The notes below the pieces were generated by a model, which ran no database searches, was not told the origin of the DNA, and saw only the letters and a list, made by a program, of their open reading frames with translations. A program made the translations under genes and the position numbers. Of a stretch of DNA of 64,000 nucleotides, positions 33,858-46,553 are shown piece after piece. Source of the stretch: Gentiana macrophylla (taxonomy: Eukaryota; Streptophyta; Magnoliopsida; Gentianales; Gentianaceae). Within the stretch, counting starts at the first letter, position 1. Each line of letters opens with the position of its first letter. The stretch is from assembly GCA_026214975.1 (NCBI GenBank), contig CM047806.1:1676501-1740500 (forward strand), given 5' to 3'.

Positions 33858-35386
33858 TGTCACGGATTTTTGCAATGAAAATAAACAAGTAATAAATTTA
33901 TAAATCCGGTATACCCAAGTGCAGGGATCGTAGTATAGAGGTTAATACCGGGTCGATCTCACAGGGAATCGAGGTTGTTTATCTAGTTTATTAATCTTTC
34001 TAAAGGTTGTCACGAAAAACACAAAACAAAACTAAAACGAATACAATAAACCTGGATGGAGGGTTGTCAATCCAAAGCGGAAATATGATTACTTAACCTA
34101 AAATAACTAATTATATTCTATAAACTAAAACGAAAATAAAATTCTAAGCTAGCAACGAAGAACAAGGCACAATGATTCTTTCAATTAAGTTAACGAGGAA
34201 CAAGCAATGATCCACCTATCTCGCAACTCTCAATTTCTACCCCAGATCGTTTAGTGAAGATTTAATAAAGATGTGGTTCACCTATCAAAGGTATAAATTT
34301 CTACTCTCGTAGATAATTCGCCTATTAATCTTTCATCTCTCGATCTTAAAGATTAACGCTTCCATAACAAAGGTGTAAGATTTCTCAATCTAGCAACCTA
34401 GAAATTTAACCTAGCAACTCTCGTTATTTTTAGATTAAAAATCCCATCTTTACTACGGTGATCTAGGTCTAACAACGATTTTCATCAAACGTTAAACATC
34501 ACAAAGCAACCATCTCTCGATATAAATTGAAAAATCAATACAAAACGTAATAAAGAAACAACTTTAAATAAAAACTCACAAAACCAAATCCAAAGTCGAA
34601 ATCAAAACGCTGCTGAGAATTGGCTTCACAAAGCTCGTTCTAGGCTTAGCCTTAGCTCATCGTTGGAATACAAATCATATAAATAAAAAGAAGATAAAAA
34701 GATGTTTATGATGGTGGGAAAACGCAGCTAGGGTGCCCACAAGGGGCCTGGGGCGGCCAGGGATCGAATTGTGGTGTTTAGGGTTGGAAAAAACGCGACT
34801 ATAAATAGGTTTTTAGGTCGGTTTCAGCAAAGGCGGTGGCTGGACGCCCGTCCAAGGATGCTGGACGCCAGTTCAATAGGCTGGACGCTCGTCCAGATGC
34901 TTAAAATTCTTCGAGTCGGGCCGAGTCTTCTCAAACGCCCGTCCTATGCAATTCTGGACGCTCGTCCACAGAAAATCTGAACATCCTGAATCCAAAGGCT
35001 CCAGTGGAAGCCCGTCCACTTCTTCTGGACGCCAATCCATTGGACGGAATGATCAAACGCTTGTTCAGCTTCTCCAAATCTTCATCCCAAGTTTCACTTG
35101 CATCTTTCTCCTTCTATCTAAACTTTAAGTGAACATCGTTTTAGCTTCCTCCATAACATGCAAGCGTACCTACAACACGACAAAAACATGCAAAATGTAA
35201 AATCATACATATTGATAGAAAACACCAATAAAACCACGTAATTAGCTCGATTTTGCACTTTAATGATTTCCATACGCATTCTTTCAATAAATCCATTAAA
35301 CACCTAATTTTCTATAAAAATTAGTAGAACACGAAGGAAATTGTTACGAAATAATATCATATATATCGTAAAAATCACCGTCAACA
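33858..35386 (-). mobile_element. Solo LTR, 1.53 kb, with ATACA target duplication
   Basis: The termini are TGTCACGGATTTTT and ...CACCGTCAACA (TG...CA), which are also imperfect inverted repeats. Perfect 5-bp repeats ATACA flank it at 33853-33857 and 35387-35391. No primer-binding site, polypurine tract or protein domain lies between, so it is best read as a solo LTR left by recombination. On the minus strand a TTCCCTGTGAGATCGACCCG block near the end resembles the 5'-leader-side LTR end of Athila/Tat gypsy elements, which is why I place it on the minus strand. That orientation is tentative, since CTATAAATAG near 34798 reads almost equally in both directions. Confidence 0.8.
34841..35067. repeat. 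Array of near-palindromic TGGACGCNCGTCCA motifs inside the solo LTR
   Basis: At least seven copies or variants of a 14-bp near-palindrome occur at 34841, 34862, 34882, 34932, 34955, 35005, 35026 and around 35053. The clearest are TGGACGCCCGTCCA and TGGACGCTCGTCCA. Spacing is about 20-21 bp in two runs and larger elsewhere. It could be an LTR enhancer-like array or a simple expansion; function is unknown. Confidence 0.7.
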
Positions 35387-35559
35387 ATACACAAATTTTT
35401 TTATATATAAATTTATTCAAAATGTTAACCCTAAATCTATAACGTTATATTCGTGTTGCATCACCCTTGTCTCTATCAATTTTATTATTCTATATTCTCC
35501 ATTTCAACTATTTAGATTGAATATTTTGAAAAGTGTGAGATCCTCCTTTTTTTTGGGGT

Positions 35560-36750
35560 GGGGATGGGTCTTCAAAAAATAAAATTGCTAGGGTTAATTG
35601 GAATAAATTGCAAGCTCCTAAAGCTTTGGGGGCATTGGGGTGGGTAGTCTTAAGGTCCAGAATTTGGCTTTGCTAGGGAAATGGTGGTGGAGGTTTTTAT
35701 CGGATCCAGATGCGTTGGGGAGGAAGGTGATTGTGTCTATTTATGGGGTGGAAGGAGCTTGGGAAGGGTGTGGAATACAGTTGAGAGGAGGGGGGGGGGG
35801 GGCGGGGGTTTGGAAAGGTATTGTTAGGGCGGTTAAAAATATGAAGAGGGTTGGGGTGGACTTGTTGGGTTCGGAACGTTGGGTGGTTGGAGATCGATGG
35901 TAATAGGGTAAAGTTTTGGGAGGATGTTTGGGTGGGCAATGGTCCTTTGAAGTTCTCTTTTCCTAGACTTTTTAGACTCTCTTTGTCTAAAGATGTTGTA
36001 GTTGGAAGAGTGGTAACATGGGTAGAAGATAGGCGCTCTTTTCTTTGGGTTTGGAGTAGGAGTTTGATGGGGTTTCGAGGAAGGGGATGTAGGTGATTTG
36101 GAGAACTTAATCAACTCTGTTTGTGGTAATGCAGGTTCAAGTGATAAATTAAAATGGAATCTTTGTTCGAATGGTGTCTTCTCGGTGGCTTGTTTGCGGA
36201 AATTAATTGAGTCGGATTTTTTCAAAAATTCTTTTCAACTAATGAGCAAGTGGCAAAGTGGAATAAGATGTTACCTTCAAAGGTAAATCTTTTTATGTGG
36301 AAGGCGAGTCTCAAAAGAATTCCAACTAAGCCAAATCTTATTTGTCGTGGAGTGGCGATCCAAGATTCTTATTGTCCGTTATGTTACAAGTTTGAAGAAT
36401 CAGTTAATCATCTCTTATATGCTTGTGATGTGTCACTGTTGATTTGGTCTCATATCTTAGGCTGGTGCAAGATTGATGGGATTAATGCTTACTCTTTCCG
36501 TGATTTATATCTTTTGAGTCCTAGGAGTTTGTCTTCAAATTTGACAACTTCCTTATGGTCAGCTATTTTTGGGATCATGTCTTGGGTGATTTGGTTGCAT
36601 AGAAACAATGTTATTTTTCAATCTCATGTTTTAAATCCGGAAGTGATTTTTAGAGATATTCAGAGGTTCTTCGGTCTCTTGGTTATCAAACTCCAAGGGT
36701 CTGAAGAAGATGGAGTGGGAAGATTGGAAAATTAAAAAAAAAAAAAACGC
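35560..36750 (+). pseudogene. 5'-truncated LINE ORF2 end (zf-RVT domain) with poly(A)
   Basis: This is the C-terminal part of a plant L1-type reverse transcriptase polyprotein. It reads NKIARVNWNKLQAPKALG, SLKVQNLALLGKWWWRFLSD and, in another frame (36250-36735), the zf-RVT region LPSKVNLFMWKASLKRIPTK, RGVAIQDSYCPLCYKFEE and HLLYACDVSLLIW. It ends in a 14-A tail at 36734-36747. Frameshifts separate the segments and a 12-G run sits near 35790. The polymerase core is absent. Confidence 0.85.
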
Positions 36751-37838
36751 TAATAAGACATTCAACTCATTTGTCATTTCACTCTTGAAAATAAGAATCG
36801 AAGAGCATCGGCATAAGTTGTAGAGAGAGAGATTAGCTCAAGCAAAGATTAACGAACAGAGCTTCAACATAAATTTAAATTTGTTTAGTAAACAAGCAAT
36901 ATTAATCTCATTCGTGTATTAAACAAACGCAAACTCAAACATTACATTCGGTTCGACTCGCCTATGAGTAACGGCTTCCCAAAATATAATTCTTTAAGAT
37001 TTTTGACGGATTAGATGAAAATCACAAAATCCATATCTATATTGCATTTAGTCCAAACTTCTTATTTCTTGTTATTAAAAATAAAATATTGACCAACCCA
37101 TAGTCAAAATAAAAAGGAAAAAATTATCAAGTACTAGACTTAAGTGAACTACAAGTGTTTTTAAATGTTATCAACAAAACGACATTGTTTTGGAAAAAAT
37201 CTACAGTTAAATTATTTTCATATTTTGAATGTTGTTAAATTACTTGTCTTTAAGAGATCAGTTAAAGTTAGTACTAGAGAGGATCAGGGCTCTTAAAACA
37301 AAAACAACAACAACCACCTCCATGCGTGCGTGTACCAATTTTTTAATTTTTTCTTCCTCTTTATTTCAAAATCAAACATTACCATATTCTGACGTAATTT
37401 ATACATGTGAAAAACATTGTTCAAACAAAAAGGAACTCAGTGTTTTTTTTTCCAGATGAGCACTACATTATATGTGAGTTACGAAGTATAAGCACGTACA
37501 CATTTTAAATTCAGTGTCATATATCAATATAATACTACTCAAACACGGTGTACAAAAAAAAAATACTACTCAAACACTTATTAAATCAGTTCACTCTAAT
37601 CCGGCCCAATGAAATTATTAAGTTGACTCTTGTAGTTTATTGTAATCCGACTAAAACTCTAAATTTACTCTTGTAGTTCAGTCTGGTGATCATATTCAAA
37701 CCCTTAGTTCAATCTAATCCAACTGAAATTTTTAATTCATTTTTGTAGTTCACTCGATCAAATCCAACACTGAACTGGTAGAGTGAACTCAGTTGTTTAT
37801 CAATTGTGTATTTTTCAACAGTGAACTAGTAGACTAAG
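36751..37838. other. Intergenic DNA with a degenerate tandem repeat
   Basis: No gene is visible. From about 37585 to 37838 there are repeated phrases (CTCTTGTAGTT, AATCCAACTGAAATTT, GAACTAGTAGA, TGTATTTTTCAACA) with a unit of about 60 bp. The array resumes at 38769-38910 beyond the element inserted at 37839-38763. Confidence 0.5.
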
Positions 37839-38763
<925 letters not shown>

Positions 38764-39074
38764 CTAAGTAGAGTGAACTTAGTTGCTTCTCCGATGTGTG
38801 TTTTTCAATAATAAACCAGTAGTGTGAACACAGTTATATTTCAGCTGTGTATTTTTCAACAATAAACTAGTAGACTGAGCTCAGTTGTTTCAACTTGTTC
38901 TTCTTCCCATAAGTTGTTTTATGACCATATTTTTGAGTAAAATACACGTCGGAGAAACAACAGAGTTCTACCACAACTGTCTTTTTTTAGGGGTACTCCA
39001 CCCATATGGATGGGTGCGGCCGACCCCTTAAAATAAAAATATTATGTATAAATAGTAGAGAACTTTTTTTATAA

Positions 39075-39135
<61 letters not shown>

Positions 39136-39287
39136 AAATTTACCCCATGTTTTTATTTACTGCACCGTAATTACATGTATAGAATTGAATATACAAATAT
39201 ATATGAGATACGGAAAAAAATTGACAAATTTCTGACCCTCATGTCAAAAATCCTACGGTCTCCCCTGTTCGGTCATTGGTCTAGTTT
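38764..39287. other. Intergenic DNA with an (AT)n tract
   Basis: It continues the 60-bp tandem array up to about 38910. A second (AT)n tract of about 48 bp lies at 39079-39126. No gene is visible. Confidence 0.5.
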
Positions 39288-39842
39288 CATGTTTTGTCTC
39301 CTAACCTCCAATAATTAAGCCAAATCTCCAAGAACTCCCGCTATGATAATCAAAATGAAGTCGTGATTGAAGTCTCACTTGGCCTTGATGAAAGCACCAT
39401 CGATCTTATGGATAAAGATATGTGCATCCATCACGACCACATCGTATTCTGGGAAGGTGTTTTGATGCGGTACAGGCTCTCGGTGCCATAAAAAGGATCT
39501 AAGAGGCTCATGCTACCATCTTGTTCGACCATCCCAACGATTCTAAGCACTTCTTGCTTTTAAAGTTGGGAACTTCTAGAAAAGCCACGACTGACTCACC
39601 CTCAACCAAACTGTAAAACTCACAGATGCCATTTTTCCATCTCTGACAGAAAGTAAGGGGCAGTTGACCCCCTTAGTTGTATGTAGCTCCGCCACTGACC
39701 GTAAACCCTCAAAATACTCCTCCTTTGCAGCAGCACGCAAAGATTTTGAAACACTTTTAAAACACTTGAAATCTTCGAGCTTTTTAAGCCACTGGGCTAT
39801 TTCTGCTAGTATGTCGTACGGATGATCGCACAAATTTACCAT
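39288..39842 (-). pseudogene. F-box KIB (DUF295) copy 4, truncated and frameshifted
   Basis: The ATG at 39840-39842 starts MVNLCDHPYDILAEIAQWLK, followed by FKSVSKSLRAAAKEEYFEGL, a good F-box. The homology then passes through a short foreign-looking segment (about 39655-39705, with GGCGGAGCTACATACAAC on the minus strand) and continues out of frame to sequences matching the paralogues' LLDPF and WRLGDK regions, ending near 39290. The propeller is cut off at about half length. An upstream ATG (39856-39858) that is in frame in the intact gene is out of frame here. Confidence 0.82.
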
Positions 39843-42613
39843 TTTTTAGCTGACATAAATCTACGATGTTAAGAAAAGTCTTTGGCCGGCCAGCGGTCAG
39901 CTAGCTGAAAGTGTAGCTAGGTTTCAACGTCGATCGGTGCTGTGCTGACATATATAAACAGGCAGAAAATCTCCCCTTCAACGAGATGCTGGAAAAAAAA
40001 TAGAACTGACTTCTTAATTAGTACTAATTAAGATTTTGTGTAAAGGTTGCATTTGTAATAAGATAGGAAGTAAATCTTGGAGATAATTACCAAATCCGTG
40101 GGAACTGAAATAGGAAAAGAATGATTCATTTATTTCTTTTTTTTTTTCCTTTTTAATTTATAAGGAGGTTAGATACGGTAAATCAATTAAAAACTTTATT
40201 TAGAGATTTTAAAGAAAAATGATGTCAGATATTTTTTCATAAATTAAATATTTTGTTATCGTTTGCATTCGGGTTCGACCAGAAGGCTAAACGTCTTCAG
40301 CTGAACGGATGCACATGTGAAAGCCAAATTCATGCATCTTGAAGTGATGCAATCGAATTCATATATTTGTGAAGTGATGCAATCGAATTCATGTATCTGT
40401 GAAATGATGTACCTATCCATCGGAATACATGCATCTGCGAACATAGATGACCTTTACCATTTCATTTAAGAGTATTTCACTTCGTGTATGGAGTACATTT
40501 AGCCTATTTAGGCACCAGCTTGCAAACGAAAAATGATTCACTTGTCAAAAAAGCATAATCAAAATTATTTCGAGTATCATCTGGTTTGGTTCAAACAATA
40601 ATATTGTATCCTGAAAGAAATTTTCGTTAGTTCCCTAATTACTATCATAAGGGACGAAATATCTCTTTAAAGATAACACATTTGCGTGTCTCGGAGTATT
40701 GTTTTTGTCAATCTTTTTCTTAAGTATTAATTTTTTCCAACAAATAACATTGATGCTATATTTTTTTACTGCAAAAATATAGATTATGTAAAATTTTCTT
40801 CATATTTACCGCATTCATCCAGATTCTGTAATTTTTTTATATATACCACGTTATGTAAAATGAATAATCTGGTGCATTTAATCTTGGACAGAGATTTTGT
40901 AAACTAGAAAAACATGTATTTATTTAAGACTGTAAAATAGAGAATTTGTCAAATTAGTTATTTTTCTTTTGTGTTAAACAAACGCTTAGCTCCAAAAAAA
41001 AATAATAATAATAATTCTTGAAATATATCGTAAAAGCACATATTCGATGTGGTGCATATAAGGATACTTGTTCATTATCCATGTGAATACATAATTTATA
41101 TCGTAAAACACGCGTGTTATACCTCGAAACCATACATTTCTTTCCTTCTTCTTAAAAATATCCTAAAACACGCACATTTTATAATGTAAGTTATGTCTTC
41201 AAACAAAATATGTACAAAAGGCTAGGAGGAGGGCACGATCTAAAACAATGATTTGGCATAAGAAAATGATAACGCGTCCGTCAGATGCGGGTTTTGTTGA
41301 GGGACCGCACCATCATATATGTAAGGAGGGAAAACAAAATGTTTTGTTATTTATATTCATTATATGTGATAATTTCCTTCTTTTTTTTTTCTTTTTTTTT
41401 TGAGAAGTGATAATTTCATTTTGATTAAGAAAAAAAACGTTAGAAAACAAAATTGAATATATGTATAATAATTTCCAAGGGGGAAACACGGAATGAAATG
41501 AGAGTCCACCATTTTTATTTTTATTTTTTTTTTTTTTTTTTTTTTGTTTAGAGAAGAGAGAGTCCACCATTTAACTGAAAAAAACCAGGAAAAATTAGTG
41601 AAAACGTGACGGTAGGACTGGTGGTTTAGGTGTTTGTTAGAAAGAAAATTAGAAACAAACATTAAGAAAAAAAAGCCTTTTATTTTAGGAGAAAGAGAAA
41701 AAATAAAAAAGTTTTTTTCCTTTCTTTCGCCTCCCCCCCTTCGCCACCCCTTTTCAGACAAGATGATCGAAGAAGAGAAGTTGCTCCTCTGAGATCATTT
41801 TGCAAAGGGCAGTCAAGAATTCAACGCATCATTTTTTTCTTTTCATACAATTCTTTAGCTGCCATTTTTGTTTTTATTTTAGCTCGAAAAAACATTCTGC
41901 ATATTACATTATTATCCATTTGAGCCTCAACCCAGAAAAAAAAAATAAAAAATCATCCCAATTTCGTTGAATTGTGATCTGATCAACAACCTGCACGCAA
42001 GGTGTTCGTCAGAAATCATCACATTGACTGCCCTTTCTTGCTTATTCTTTTTTCGGTTAGTTTTGCATGGCTTGCATTTATTAATTCCCTTTATACGTTG
42101 CTCTGTTAAATGGCTATTCCCTCACTCTGTTTTGGATTCTTTCTTTTTATGCTTTGGCCGTGTAAAAGACTCAATCTTTATTCTATTCATTTTCATTTAA
42201 TGTTCCATGCCCAAGACAGTTGATTTCATTTGTCTGTTTTTTGACATATTGCAGCCAAAGATACAATCTTGGAGTTTCAATACATTTGTGGCGTTGATTC
42301 CAAAAACGGAGGTGCTTTAACATAAGTGCAGAAAAATATACAAAAAATGAGGGACCGGAATTATCCATTTAGCTTCACCAGAGTAGTAGTTTATTTCCTT
42401 GATTTTTAGAATAGTTTTGTGTCTAGCAGTGACTTTCTGCTCCTGTTATTTTCTGTTTCATAGCTGGTTGGTTTAGTGGTATCCGAGTGATCAAATTACT
42501 CGGAAACGTGCTTTGTTACAAGAAAAGCTGGCGATTGTTTATAGCATCATCCTCTGCAGATTACTACTAGCTCTTGGCAGAAACAATAACTGCCTTTACT
42601 ACTATCAACACAC
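39843..42613. other. Intergenic DNA upstream of the receptor-like kinase
   Basis: No gene is supported in this 2.8 kb. It contains a three-copy 30-bp tandem repeat (40325-40415), long T-runs near 41380-41400 and 41520-41545, and several AAAAA tracts. The last several hundred bases should include the promoter and 5' leader of the gene at 42614. Confidence 0.4.
40325..40415. repeat. Tandem repeat, 30-bp unit, three copies
   Basis: The unit reads GCAATCGAATTCATGTATCT followed by GTGAAGTGAT. Two good copies and a degenerate first copy are adjacent, and a fourth more diverged one may follow. Confidence 0.8.
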
Positions 42614-45600
42614 ATGGTTCTTCAAGCAATGGGGGGTAGATGGAACACTTATGGAATACAAATACCTTATATAGCATTGTTGATTCTTCTTTCAGAAATT
42701 CACGGTTGTTACGCGCTTAATTCTCAAGGTAATCACAGAGTTTTTGCTTTGCAAAATAGCTTCTTGATTCATGATTTTCAAATTTGTTAGCTGATTGAAT
42801 AATGGGAATTGGAATGGCAATGGAATTGCAGGACTGGCTCTGTTGGAATTTCGAGCTAAAATAACGTCTGATCCGTATAAGGCTCTTGCAGATTGGAATC
42901 CTCTTGACTCTGACCCATGCTTGTGGTCAGGTGTTCAATGTGTGGATGGTGAAGTGCAAATACTGTGAGTTATTGTCATGATTATACTCCCATTTTTTAA
43001 GTGTGAATGTGGTAATTGTGTTTGTGTGCGTTTTCATTTTGTTGTAGAAACTACTAACCTGGAGACACCGCATTGTACCATAGCAAAGTTCTTCTCTAGT
43101 ATAGACTACATTACAAAACTTGGTTTTATATAATGTTTTGTCCTGATGATGTTTTTTGTTTGTGATATTATCCTCTACAGGGATCTGAGTGGGCATTCAT
43201 TGGAAGGAACATTGGCTCCCGAACTTGGAAACCTAATCCACCTAAGAATTCTGTATGTATTTCTTTCTCGTTCAGCTTCTATACGTATATCATATGGTTT
43301 CAGCTCTGTAGTTACATCGTTCTGCCCTTTTTGTATCTGTCAGAGCTATCTAATATTGTCAGTTTCTGTGGTAATAACCTATGACTTAACTTAATTAGGA
43401 TTCCACAAAAGGCATTGCTTAATGCTTGCTAATTTTAGAATTTAGTCTGACAAATTTCATTAATTTTCTGGTTTTGGTATAACATCTTTAAGAATATCCC
43501 ATACCTCGTGATACATATTTGTATTGAAGATGATATGTTATTTTGTGTTTTCTTAACTGATGATTAAGTGCATGTTTGTCAACAGCATACTCTCCAAGAA
43601 CAATTTTTCTGGAGTTGTTCCTAAGCAATTTGGACAGTTTGCAGCCCTAGAAGTTTTGGACTTGAGAGATAACAAACTTGTCGGGACAATCCCGGCTGAA
43701 ATAGGAGGGCTAAAGCTGCTAAAACGATTGTGAGTCCACAATTGAGGACATGCAAGTTTTTGTTTTTTCAAAAGTACTAACAGTTATTTAAAATAATTAT
43801 CATTTGTGTTCTTTCAGGTTGCTTACGAACAACAATTTCGAAGGAAAAATCCCTCTTGTGATTACAAGACTGAATCACCTCACAGACCTACAATATGATG
43901 AGAATCTTTCATCTGCTGTTGCTGAAGAAGTTGGTTATATAAATAGAAAAGTTGGTCAAAGGTAAAGAATCTCTTCAATATTCGAGCTTTAAGCCTAAGG
44001 ATTTTCTTCCCTTTTAGAACACAATAAAAGCTTTTCGTGAATTAGGCAAATGGGATCTTTATGACAATTGGAAAGAAGTATTCAAGTCAATATGCATCCT
44101 CTAAACACCGATATAGTAATCATACTTAAATATTCTTGAATGTGTTGCTTTTGTATCCCAAGTTGATAGTTTTTTACAAAACATGTAACAAAAAAAAGGC
44201 TTTTTTGAACATTAGGACGCTTTGTATTGTTACCGTTTCAACCCTAGGTTCGTTTTCTGGCCCTGCTATCAAGCATAACCTAAATCCTATTTGTTGCGGG
44301 GCAAAGTTGATTATGCAAGTATATTTTTCTTCTGTGACTTTGATGCAATTTTTGGGCAGCGAGTGGCAAAGAAACTCGTGAGCCTTGAAGAAAGCAGATT
44401 CCCTGTTGATTACAATCAAGGAAACAGTATATCACTACTTTAGTCTCTTCCCAACGTAATTAACCTAACAGCCATTTAATCCTAGTTGACCACTAAGGTT
44501 ACCGTTTGGAATTCTCTATCGTGACATTGTACTTACGAGAATGTTGTATTGTGTTCCAGGTTTGAAACGGAATCCTTCAGAGTTGGCGCTTGTAATTTCT
44601 GTGATTATTTCGTCAGTAAGTAATACCAGATTTGTTTTGTTTTGTAGTCTGCTAGAATGTGAAGGAATTTCTTCTTGAGAAACAAAGGTTTATTCTTGAT
44701 TAACAGGTTCAAATGAGCCGGATACAATTCAAAACGTGGTGAAATCAGAAGAGATGACCCGAAGGAAACTTGCTGAGCAATCCTTTAACCTTGCAGCCGA
44801 GCCTGTGGCGTCATCGGATGTCGTGGTTTATCATCCGACCAGTCGAAGTAGCGGTTCTTACTCTGCTGTACCTATGAAAAAGCATGAATTTTCTCCTCCT
44901 CCTCCTGTGCCTGCACCGTCAAATCTTCAGCCTTCCCCTATTGAAAAACCGAATCTCAATGGACAATCCTCTAGTTCTTCTGGACAAAATACTGGGGAAA
45001 ATGCTGGACATTCATGGAAGTATGTAGTCGGGATTTCGACAGGAGGTTTTTTTGTATTTGCTGCTTTTGCCGTCATCTTTTTCTGCCGAAGCAAAGCTGC
45101 TAAAACAATAGTCCCATGGAAGACCGGATTAAGTGGCCAGTTGCAGAAGGCTCTTGTAACAGGTATTTAGTTTTCTTAGCATATTGTACGTGTGTATATA
45201 TAACTCAATATGTATGAGTAAAGTTAGATGCGTGAAAATATCGCAGGAGTCCCTAAGCTTAACAGAGCAGAGCTAGAGACAGCATGTGAGGATTTCAGTA
45301 ATATTACTCTAATGCTTGAGGAATTAACTGTTTATAAGGGAACTCTATCGAGTGGCGTTGAGATTGCGGTTGCTTCAACTACTGTAGGCTCTCTAGCAGA
45401 CTGGTCAGAAAATGCAGAGAACATTTTCAGGAAAAAGGTTAGTTAGCCTATTATTCTAAAACTACTTCATCCAAAAATAAATAAATAAATAAATAATCCT
45501 ACATACCATATTCCATTTTTTTTTGTCAGATTGATACACTCTCACGAGTAAACCACAAGAATTTTGTTAATCTCATTGGTTACTGCGAAGAGGATGAACC

Positions 45601-46553
45601 GTTCAGCAGGATGATGGTTTTTGAGTATGCACCAAACGGCACCCTTTTTGAGCATCTCCATGGTAATTATACTGGTTTCATGACATGTATGGGTTATAAA
45701 AAAATAAAAGCAATCGTTGTTATAAAGTAGAAGCGCGCTTGAAAAAGAAAATACTTTTCAATTGTATTTGCAGTTAAAGAAGTTGAACATCTTGATTGGA
45801 GTTCAAGGATGAGGATCGCCATGGGAACAGCTTACTGCCTCGAATACATGCATGATCTGAAGCCACCCGTAGCACATTCTGATTTGACGTCAAAGAACGT
45901 ATTTTTAACAGATGATTATGCAGCTAAAGTAAGTGTCTGTTTTTTCTCGACAATTTACTAGTGTATAATGTTTATGCTGATGTGATCTCTTGTTATTTTA
46001 TCAGATCATAGAAAACGGGTTTTGGGTTGAATGTTACAGTAAATCAAAACTTTCCACACAAAAAGATTTTGAGAATTCAGAATTACCACCGATTGATGAT
46101 CCGGAAGCAAATGTATACAGTTTCGGCATGATGTTGCTTGAAATTATAACTGGAAAGCTTTCTTACTCGGAAGAAAAAGGATGTCTGTTAGAATGGGTAT
46201 TTTCCTCTGTCTGAAAAAATTATGTATTTTTCTAGATATTTGTTTTTTTTTATTTTATATATCTTAACAACGTGATTGATTTTACGTATCAGGCTACTCA
46301 GTATCTTACTGAAAAGCAAAAACACAGTCATCTGATTGATCCGACATTGAAGTCATTCAAGAACAATGAACTAGACATCATATGCGATATAATACAACAA
46401 TGCGTGCATCCCGACACGCGAAAGAGACCAACAATAAAGGAGGTGATTGCACAATTAAGAGGTGTTCTTGATATATCACCTGAATCAGCAACTCCGAGAC
46501 TCTCTCCTCTTTGGTGGGCTGAACTTGAAATTTTATCTGCAGAGGCCTCTTGA
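42614..46553 (+). CDS. LRR receptor-like (pseudo)kinase, MDIS/At3g56050 type, 13 exons, one in-frame TGA
   Basis: Spliced exons that keep frame: 42614-42728, 42832-42964, 43181-43252, 43586-43729, 43818-43961, 44360-44455, 44560-44615, 44707-45162, 45247-45437, 45530-45662, 45774-45928, 46005-46196 and 46293-46553 (2148 nt, 716 codons with stop). All introns start GT and end AG. The order is a signal peptide (1-35), an LRR N-terminal cap, a few LRRs in exons of 72/144/144 nt, a Pro-rich stretch (SPPPPVPAP), a transmembrane helix (about 358-381, YVVGISTGGFFVFAAFAVIF) and a kinase-like domain (about 410-700). The ATP-binding Lys is not seen (AVASTT), the catalytic loop reads HSDLTSKNVFL and DFG is replaced by IENGF, so it is probably a pseudokinase, as in related plant proteins. 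A TGA at 44379-44381 (codon 210) interrupts exon 6. It may be a pseudogene, or the 96-nt exon may be skipped. Confidence 0.82.
44379..44381 (+). other. In-frame TGA in exon 6 of the receptor-like kinase
   Basis: In the frame set by exons 1-5, exon 6 reads SEWQRNS, TGA, ALKKADSLLITIKETVYHYF. The downstream part keeps the family's pattern (tryptophan, then a Lys/Asp-rich LKK-ADS-L segment), so the frame is right and the stop is a real interruption of it. The exon is 96 nt with equal phases at both ends. Confidence 0.8.

Noticed and set aside
41313..41761. Minus-strand Lys-rich open frames
   Set aside because: They are driven by poly(T)/poly(A) runs and have no conserved features.
42460..42515. 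tRNA-like phrase (GGTTGGTTTAGTGGTATCCGAG)
   Set aside because: It resembles part of a D-arm and A-box, but no acceptor stem, anticodon arm or proper B-box can be formed around it.
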